A DNA stretch of 19,141 bases from CAZGTQ01 sp964528575 (GTDB lineage: Bacteria; Planctomycetota; UBA1135; GCA-002686595): contig CAZGTQ010000248.1 in assembly GCA_964528575.1 (NCBI GenBank), forward strand, positions 1-19,141, in the 5' to 3' direction. The position numbers and the translations under genes are program-made. The notes beneath the pieces were generated by a model. That model searched no databases. It was given only the letters and a program-made list of their open reading frames with translations, and was not told the DNA's origin. This document shows, piece after piece, positions 14,031-19,141 of this stretch (positions are counted from its first letter, which is position 1; each line of letters begins with the position of its first letter).

Positions 14031-15725
14031 TTACCGACCCCCGGGATCGTAGGGCTCCCGCTGGCTCCCGAAGAGGCCCCGAAGACGGGCACCGACAGCG
14101 CGCGCCTCGGGGATCCGCAGCGCGAGCGCCAGAGCGGCGTAGCCGCCGACGCCCACGGCCGCCGCGGTCGCCAGGGCTAGCCCCGAGCGCGCCTCGCCGG
14201 CGATCCAGAGCGTGCCATCGTACGCCCCGCGAGCCAAGCCCGCGGCGCCCGCGCTCGCGAGCGCCATGCGCACGAGCCGGCTACCCGGGCTCGCCCCGCG
14301 CTCGGTCCTCTCGACGCCGATGCGCCGGTACAGGCCCGGGAGCAGGAGCACGAGGTTGCCCCAGCCGGTCAGCGCGGTCGCGAGCGCCAGCCCGTCGGCG
14401 TCCATGCCGGCTCCGACGACGAACGCGACGTTCAGCGCGGCGTTCGCAGCGAGCATCGCGATCGAGATGCGCACGGGCGTGCGGAAGTCGGCCAGCGCGT
14501 AGTAGGAGCGGCTCGCGAGGCCGACCGCGCCGGCGGGAACGAGCGCGAGGCCGAGCATCGCGAGCGTCGCCGCCATCCGGCTCACGCCCTCGGGTCCGTA
14601 CGCGCCGTGCTGGAACAGCGCGCGGCAGATCGGGTGCGCGAGGACGAACAGGCCCGCGCTCGCCGGGAGCGCGAGGAAGCAGATCGCGAGCTGGGTGCGG
14701 TCGTGCAGGCCGCGCAGCTCGCCCAGTCGCTTCGTGTGGCCCAGCGCCTTGAGCGCGGGGAAGACCGAGCTCGTCGCGGCGAACGCGATCAGCGCGAGCG
14801 GGAACTGCTGGATGCGGTTCGCGTAGTAGTGCGCCGAGGGGCCGCCGTCGGGCAGCAGGCTCTCCGCCATCAGCCCGTCGACCATGACGTTGATCTGGTA
14901 GACGGCGGCGCCGAGCGCGAGCGGCGTGCTCGTGCGCAGCACGGTCCACGCGCCGTGCGTCTCGCGCTCGGACTCCGCGGCGCTCGCGCGGGCCGACCCG
15001 TTCGCGCGCACGAGCAGCCCGGCGCGCAGGAGCGGCGGCACGTGCACGAGGAGCTGGACGACGCCGGCGAGGAGCACGCCCCAGGCGAGCGTGCGCGCCA
15101 TCTCGAGCTGGACCGCATCGGGCGGCGCAGGCGCGCCGGTCTCGACCCAGCCGTGGCGCCCGCCGATCAGCGCGAGCGCGCCGATCCAGACGACGTTCAT
15201 CGCGGCGGGCGCGATCGCGACGGCGGCGAATCGGCCGCGCACCTGGAGCGCGCCGCCCGCGAGCGCCGCCAGCGCGACGAGGAACAGGAAGGGGAACAGC
15301 CGCACGCACAGCTCGCGCACCGCCAGCGGATCGGCGCCGAGCCAGTGCCAATCGGTCCCCGGCAGCGTGTCGGGCACGAGCAGCACGAGCCCCATCGTCA
15401 CGGCGCAAACGCCCGCGACGAGCGCCGCGACGAGCGCGAGCGTGCGCACGAACAGGCGCCGCCCCGCCTCCGCGCCGTGGTCGCCGTCGACCTCGGTCAG
15501 CGCCGTCTGGAGCGACGTCGAGAGCGCGCCCTCGCCGAGGAAACGGCGGAACAGGTTCGGCACGCGCCAGGCGGTGACGAAGGCGTCGTAGATGCCCGAG
15601 CGGTCGCCGAACAGCGCCGCGGACATCACCTCGCGCACGAATCCGAGGATGCGGCTCAGGAGCGTGAGCACCGACACGAGCACCGTCCGCCGCACGAGGC
15701 TTCGGTGCCGCTCGACGATCGCCAC
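14031..15725 (-). CDS. murJ: Lipid II flippase MurJ (MVF/MviN family)
   Basis: This is a 564-residue integral membrane protein with about 14 hydrophobic helices that moves lipid II across the inner membrane for peptidoglycan synthesis. The N-terminal signature is present: SVLTLLSRILGFVREVMSA (family GFxR with the functional Arg), then DAFVTAWRVPNLFRRFLGEG and LSTSLQTAL. Later segments AHYYANRIQQFPLALIAFA and PVRISIAMLAANAALNV match MurJ family positions. The start is uncertain. GTG 15725 (VAIVERHRSLVRR) is chosen; GTG 15695 (VRRTVLVSVL) would also give a family-like N-terminus, and the frame stays open far upstream through the opposite-strand hisN-like gene. It is divergent from the phosphatase gene, 105 bases apart, and runs toward nrdJ with 324 bases between. 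Confidence 0.94.
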   Translation of the reverse strand: MAIVERHRSLVRRTVLVSVLTLLSRILGFVREVMSAALFGDRSGIYDAFVTAWRVPNLFRRFLGEGALSTSLQTALTEVDGDHGAEAGRRLFVRTLALVAALVAGVCAVTMGLVLLVPDTLPGTDWHWLGADPLAVRELCVRLFPFLFLVALAALAGGALQVRGRFAAVAIAPAAMNVVWIGALALIGGRHGWVETGAPAPPDAVQLEMARTLAWGVLLAGVVQLLVHVPPLLRAGLLVRANGSARASAAESERETHGAWTVLRTSTPLALGAAVYQINVMVDGLMAESLLPDGGPSAHYYANRIQQFPLALIAFAATSSVFPALKALGHTKRLGELRGLHDRTQLAICFLALPASAGLFVLAHPICRALFQHGAYGPEGVSRMAATLAMLGLALVPAGAVGLASRSYYALADFRTPVRISIAMLAANAALNVAFVVGAGMDADGLALATALTGWGNLVLLLPGLYRRIGVERTERGASPGSRLVRMALASAGAAGLARGAYDGTLWIAGEARSGLALATAAAVGVGGYAALALALRIPEARAVGARLRGLFGSQREPYDPGGR

Positions 15726-15830
15726 GCCCGGGTCGGGCGCGGCGTCCGCTCGTCCTGTCGCTCCCACGCGGCGCCGAGTGTGTGCGAACCCGGGACGTTC
15801 GTCGAGCAGCGGGTGGTACGCTCGCGCGCG

Positions 15831-16592
15831 ATGAGCGACGCCGAGCGTTTCGCCGACCTGGCGCGCGCCGCCGAGGCAGCGCTCGACGCCGCCCGCGCCG
15901 AGATCCTGCCGCGCTTCCGCCGCGTCGCGACCGAGCAGAAGGAGGACGGCTCGCCCGTCACCGAGGCGGACCGCGCGGCCGAGCGCGCGATCCGCGCCGT
16001 GCTCGCCCTCGCGACGCCCGGCGTGCCGATCCGCGGCGAGGAGTACGGCGGCGAGCTCGACGGTCCCGGCTGGCTCGTCGACCCGATCGACGGGACGATC
16101 TCGTTCTCGCGCGGCATCCCGCTGTTCACGAGCCTGGTCGCGTACGTCGACGGCGAGGAATCGCTCGTCGGAGCGATCGACGTTCCGGCGCTCGGCGAGC
16201 GCTACGTCGGCTGGAAGGGCGGTGGCTGCCGGCGCAACGGCGAGCCGGTGCGGGTGTCGAGCGAGAGCGAGCTCGCGCGCGCGTTCGTGTGCCACGGCGA
16301 CGTGGGGGCGTTCAAGCAGACGGGGCGCCTGCGCGCGTTCCGCCGGCTGTCCGAGGATGCGCGGATTTTGCGCGGCTACACCGATGCGTTCGGCCACGCG
16401 CTCGTGCTCCAGGGCAGCGCCGACGCGATGGTCGACCTGCGCCTGTCGCCGTGGGACGTGGCGGCGACGAAGGTGCTCGTCCCGGAGGCCGGCGGCCGCG
16501 TGGTCGAGCTACGCGAGCCGGACGGGAAGACGTCGCTCGTGCTGGGCAGCGCGGCGCTGGTCGAAAAGCTCGTCGCGCTCGTCGGCGGGTGA
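15831..16592 (+). CDS. Inositol-monophosphatase-family phosphatase, probably histidinol-phosphatase (HisN type)
   Basis: This 253-residue cytosolic enzyme has the family's metal-binding signatures: GSPVTEADRAAE (40-51), E70 in GEE, DPIDGT (84-89) and WDVAA (208-212, D209). It should hydrolyse a small phosphomonoester using two or three Mg(II). The segments DPIDGTISFSRGIPLFTSL and RGYTDAFGHALVLQGSADAMVD resemble HisN histidinol-phosphatases more than SuhB or CysQ, hence the likely role in histidine synthesis. In HisN the DPIDGT motif is usually followed by KNF; here it is ISF. ATG 15831 is taken because the family N-terminus begins there and the frame upstream is not coding-like. Its TGA overlaps a possible GTG of the next gene (GTGA at 16589-16592), so the two are probably co-transcribed. 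Confidence 0.88.
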   Translation: MSDAERFADLARAAEAALDAARAEILPRFRRVATEQKEDGSPVTEADRAAERAIRAVLALATPGVPIRGEEYGGELDGPGWLVDPIDGTISFSRGIPLFTSLVAYVDGEESLVGAIDVPALGERYVGWKGGGCRRNGEPVRVSSESELARAFVCHGDVGAFKQTGRLRAFRRLSEDARILRGYTDAFGHALVLQGSADAMVDLRLSPWDVAATKVLVPEAGGRVVELREPDGKTSLVLGSAALVEKLVALVGG

Positions 16593-16624
16593 AGGCAAGC
16601 GCGCCCGCGGCCGAAGGAGAGAGG

Positions 16625-18760
16625 GTGAAGCTCGGCATCGCGCTGCTCGTGGCGGGCGTCGTGGTCGTCGCCTGCGCCCTCTGGTCCGCCGCCTCCCCCG
16701 CCCGCCCTGGGTCGACCGCGCCGTGCGTCGATCGGTCGCGCCCGTCGTCGGATTTTTCTCTGCGTCCGTCGGCCGAGCTGGAGGGCGCGACCCGCTCGGT
16801 TACGGCGCCGCCGCTCGACGCGCGAGACGCGCTCCCCGTTGCGGCGACGGCGCCCGTGCAGCGCACGGCCACGCGCAGCACGGGCACCCTGCACCTGCGC
16901 GTCGCGGACGCGGCGAGCGGCGCGCCGCTCGCGGGGCTGCGCTTCACGCTCTTCAGCGAGCGCGGCAACGGCACGCTCTACCGCGGCGCGACCGATGAGC
17001 GCGGCCGCGCGACGGTCGAGCGGTTGCCCGAGGACGTCGTCGTCGTGCAGACCGAGGCGCGCGGCGCGCACTGCGAGGCGGTGCGCGCGGTGTGGCTCGC
17101 GCCGGGCGAGGAGCGCTCGCTCGACGTCCGCGTCGGTCGCGGCGGCAGCGTGTCGGGCCGCGTCGTCGACGAGCTCGGGCGGCCGGCGGCGGGCGTGCCG
17201 GTGGGGGTCGAGCGGGCACCCGCGGGCGAGGAGCCTGCGCCGGAGAGCGAGACGGTCGTGACCGGCGCCGACGGTCGCTACCGCTTCGAGTCGGTCGTCA
17301 GCCTGCCGCGCGGCATCTGGATCATCGAAGGGCGCGAAGCGCCCGAGCGCCGGCTCCCGATCGTCGTGCACGTCGACGGCGCCGCCGAGCGGTTCGAGCG
17401 CTTCCTCGACGAGGGCGAGCACGTCGTGCTGCCCGACGCGGTCTTGCCGTGCACGCGGCGGATCACAGGGCGCGTCGTCGACGACCGTGGCGAGCCCGTC
17501 GTCGGCGCGCTCGTGAGCGCGCAGCGTTGGACCCTGCTGTCCGATCTGCATTTCGGTCGCGACCCCGGACCGGGGCCGTGGAGCGACCAGTTCGCGCTCC
17601 GACCTTGCGAGGCGCTCACCGAAGCGACCGGCGCGTTCGCCGTCGACGTTCGCTACCGCTACCTCTTCGTCTGGACGCGTGAAGGAGCATGCGACTTCCA
17701 TCGCCTCGAGCCGGAGGTCGACGACCTCGTGCTCGTGCTCGCTCTTGGAACGGCCGTGTCGATCGAGTTGGTCGGCACGGACGGCAGCTCGCTGCGACCT
17801 CGTCCGGCGGGCCCGCGACGCGCCCTCGCGGGTCTCCAGCTCCTGCCCTCCGAGACGGGCGCGCCGCGCTTGCACGCGGATCTCGCTGACGGGAGCACCG
17901 AGTACGCGGTCCTTTCCTTCGGACGCGACGGACTCCTGCGCGGGCAGTTGCACGCAGATCCCGAAGGAGTCCGCGTGCTGCAGCTCGTCGCGGGGGGTTA
18001 CGAGCCGATCGTCGAGGAGCTCCCGCTGGGGCTGCCGAACCGCCACCTGCAGCGCGCGTGGCGTGCCGTCCCGCTCCCGGTCCTCGCATTGCGCCTCACC
18101 TGGCGCGGCGAGCCGGATCTCTCTTCGCTCGGCGAGCTCGACGTCCACACGTGCCTCGCCCCGTTCGAAGCGGGCGAAGAGCGCGAGTCCGCCAGATCGT
18201 CGTGCTGCGGGCTGGGGAGCCGCGCGACTGTCGCGTGGCGCGAGCCGAGCACGACGGTCGAGCTGCCCGTGCAGTCGCGCGACCCGTACTTCGTGCGCGT
18301 GAGCGGAACGAACGCGAGCGGCGCGCGGTTCGAGACGACGTTCGGCCCGTTCGCTCCGGCGGACGGCCCCGCCGACCTCGTGATCGAGCCCGACGCGCTG
18401 CGACCGATCGTCGAGCCCGTCGGTGCGAAGGAGCCCGTCGCGCAGCCGGTCGCCGAGGACGAAGAGCACGATCCGGGTCCGGCCTACGACGTCGAGGTGC
18501 ACGTCCTGGGGATTCCCGAGCGCCACGCGCTCGCGTCGTTCGAGCTCGACGTGGACATGCTCGAACGGCCGCACGACTGGCACCTCCCGCTCGACCGCAC
18601 GCTCGCCGACCGCCGCGCCGGCGTCTGGCACTTCCAGCTCCCCGCGGGAGCCTACGTGCTCGAGGGCCGCGGCCGCCTCTACCGCGTCGACGAGCAGCTC
18701 TTCACGGTCGAGCCCCTCGCCATCCCGCAACGCGTCGACGCACACGCGCGCCGTCCGTGA
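16625..18760 (+). CDS. Secreted or anchored carboxypeptidase-regulatory-like domain protein
   Basis: This 711-residue protein starts with a hydrophobic segment (VKLGIALLVAGVVVVACALW), a signal peptide or membrane anchor. At least two carboxypeptidase-regulatory-like (CarboxypepD_reg) beta-sandwich domains follow: SGRVVDELGRPAAGVPVGV with GADGRYRFES (about 175-230) and ITGRVVDDRGEPVVGALVS (about 279-297). An earlier related strand set (LHLRVADAASGAPLAGLRF, about 87-105) may be a third. The C-terminal half has more beta-rich segments with an acidic linker (about 595-620). No catalytic motif is seen, so a structural or surface-binding role is likely. GTG 16625 is chosen because AAGGAG (16614-16619) lies five bases upstream. 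GTG 16589 in the same frame overlaps the phosphatase stop and would add 12 residues. It is convergent with the edge gene. Confidence 0.87.
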   Translation: MKLGIALLVAGVVVVACALWSAASPARPGSTAPCVDRSRPSSDFSLRPSAELEGATRSVTAPPLDARDALPVAATAPVQRTATRSTGTLHLRVADAASGAPLAGLRFTLFSERGNGTLYRGATDERGRATVERLPEDVVVVQTEARGAHCEAVRAVWLAPGEERSLDVRVGRGGSVSGRVVDELGRPAAGVPVGVERAPAGEEPAPESETVVTGADGRYRFESVVSLPRGIWIIEGREAPERRLPIVVHVDGAAERFERFLDEGEHVVLPDAVLPCTRRITGRVVDDRGEPVVGALVSAQRWTLLSDLHFGRDPGPGPWSDQFALRPCEALTEATGAFAVDVRYRYLFVWTREGACDFHRLEPEVDDLVLVLALGTAVSIELVGTDGSSLRPRPAGPRRALAGLQLLPSETGAPRLHADLADGSTEYAVLSFGRDGLLRGQLHADPEGVRVLQLVAGGYEPIVEELPLGLPNRHLQRAWRAVPLPVLALRLTWRGEPDLSSLGELDVHTCLAPFEAGEERESARSSCCGLGSRATVAWREPSTTVELPVQSRDPYFVRVSGTNASGARFETTFGPFAPADGPADLVIEPDALRPIVEPVGAKEPVAQPVAEDEEHDPGPAYDVEVHVLGIPERHALASFELDVDMLERPHDWHLPLDRTLADRRAGVWHFQLPAGAYVLEGRGRLYRVDEQLFTVEPLAIPQRVDAHARRP

Positions 18761-18810
18761 TCACCGCGGGAGCTTCCCCCTGAAGCGTCGCTCAGGTCCG
18801 GGTGGCGGCG

Positions 18811-19141
18811 TCACCGCCCGCGGTCGGCGCGGCGGCGCTTCAGCTCGGCGAGGACGGGGCTGCGACGGGTCGGCTCGAAGTGCGGGTAGCCCGGGAGCTC
18901 GTGCTCGATATCCTTCGCGCGCAGGCGTTCGCGCGCAGACGCGCAGAGATCGCCGTGATCAGCAGGCGCGGAACCGTCCACGCGTCCCGTGAGGCCACGT
19001 ACAGCTCCGCTCCCTGCGCCGTCTCTTCGATCTCGACGACGATCTGCGCGCCCGCGACGGTTTCGTCCGCGCACGAGAAGCCGCGGTCGAGCGCACGGAC
19101 GTAGATGCCGAACGGCACGAGCGCCTCCCCGACGAGCGGCC
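18811..19141 (-). CDS. 3' end of an unidentified minus-strand gene with an apparent frameshift
   Basis: From the window edge a coding-like frame reads PLVGEALVPFGIYVRALDRG, GFSCADETVAG, AELYVASRDAWTVPRLLITA. After about 18945 its codon use decays to Ser/Arg-rich sequence and stops at 18840. The frame shifted by one base becomes strongly coding at the same point (KDIEHELPGYPHFEPTRRS, VLAELKRRRADRGR) and stops at 18811. The simplest reading is one protein whose C-terminus is in the second frame. Three CTGCGCG repeats at the junction (18918-18946) would favour a base loss in replication or sequencing. A real frameshift, a programmed -1 shift, or a truncated protein remain possible. I do not recognise the family. 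Confidence 0.5.
   Translation of the reverse strand, partial: AARRGGARAVRHLRPCARPRLLVRGRNRRGRADRRRDRRDGAGSGAVRGLTGRVDGSAPADHGDLCASARERLRAKDIEHELPGYPHFEPTRRSPVLAELKRRRADRGR
18918..18946 (-). repeat. Short CTGCGCG repeats at the frame junction
   Basis: CTGCGCG occurs three times within 29 bases on the minus strand, and two of the copies extend to CTGCGCGCGAA. The array coincides with the point where the coding frame changes, so slippage here is the likely source of the frame change. Confidence 0.5.

Noticed and set aside
18804..18818. GGCGG-CGTCA-CCGCC hairpin as a terminator
   Set aside because: It has only five pairs, overlaps the stop of the edge gene and has no T-tract; such short stems are frequent by chance at this GC content.

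Overview
The window is very GC-rich bacterial DNA with strong GC bias at third codon positions, little use of Shine-Dalgarno sites and many GTG starts. The gene set (secreted beta-propeller/c-type haem protein, double-alpha-domain DsbD, adenosylcobalamin-dependent ribonucleotide reductase, secreted carboxypeptidase-regulatory-domain protein) fits a Gram-negative, high-GC lineage such as Planctomycetota or Myxococcota. No marker settles the phylum. I see no tRNA, rRNA, CRISPR array, insertion sequence or phage gene.

Layout. Positions 1-425 (-) hold the N-terminal part of a charged, disordered protein that leaves the window. A 454-base divergent gap follows. Positions 880-3780 (+) encode a secreted beta-propeller protein with two c-type haem motifs, ended by a strong hairpin shared with rpiA (3859-4548, -). 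A near-palindromic Fur-type operator at 4662-4678 precedes feoA-feoB (4734-7170, +), the ferrous iron importer. Convergent to these is an apparent operon on the minus strand: a cation diffusion facilitator (10520-9642) followed by a DsbD-family thiol:disulfide transporter (9620-7206). A divergent small secreted lipocalin-like protein (10583-11164) comes next, then nrdJ (13706-11169, -) with a sigma70-like promoter, an NrdR-box-like site and a long GC-rich leader. murJ (15725-14031, -) lies upstream. A HisN-type phosphatase (15831-16592, +) and a secreted carboxypeptidase-regulatory-domain protein (16625-18760, +) form a tight pair. The right edge holds the 3' end of a minus-strand gene that changes frame.

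Main finding. The DsbD gene is interrupted by one in-frame TGA (7485-7487) exactly where the first cysteine of the C-terminal thioredoxin CxxC motif belongs. Reading resumes in the same frame with the second cysteine and a complete, conserved thioredoxin half-domain. A hairpin with GU in its apical loop begins 13 bases after the TGA, as expected for a bacterial SECIS. The simplest reading is an 804-residue selenoprotein DsbD with a Sec-Gly-Ser-Cys active site; automated callers would split it into a truncated 711-residue protein and an 88-residue fragment.

Several genes share a theme of metal handling and envelope redox chemistry: Fe(II) uptake, metal efflux, Sec-dependent thiol transfer across the membrane, and a secreted haem protein whose maturation needs reduced thiols. 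That link is inference from neighbourhood.
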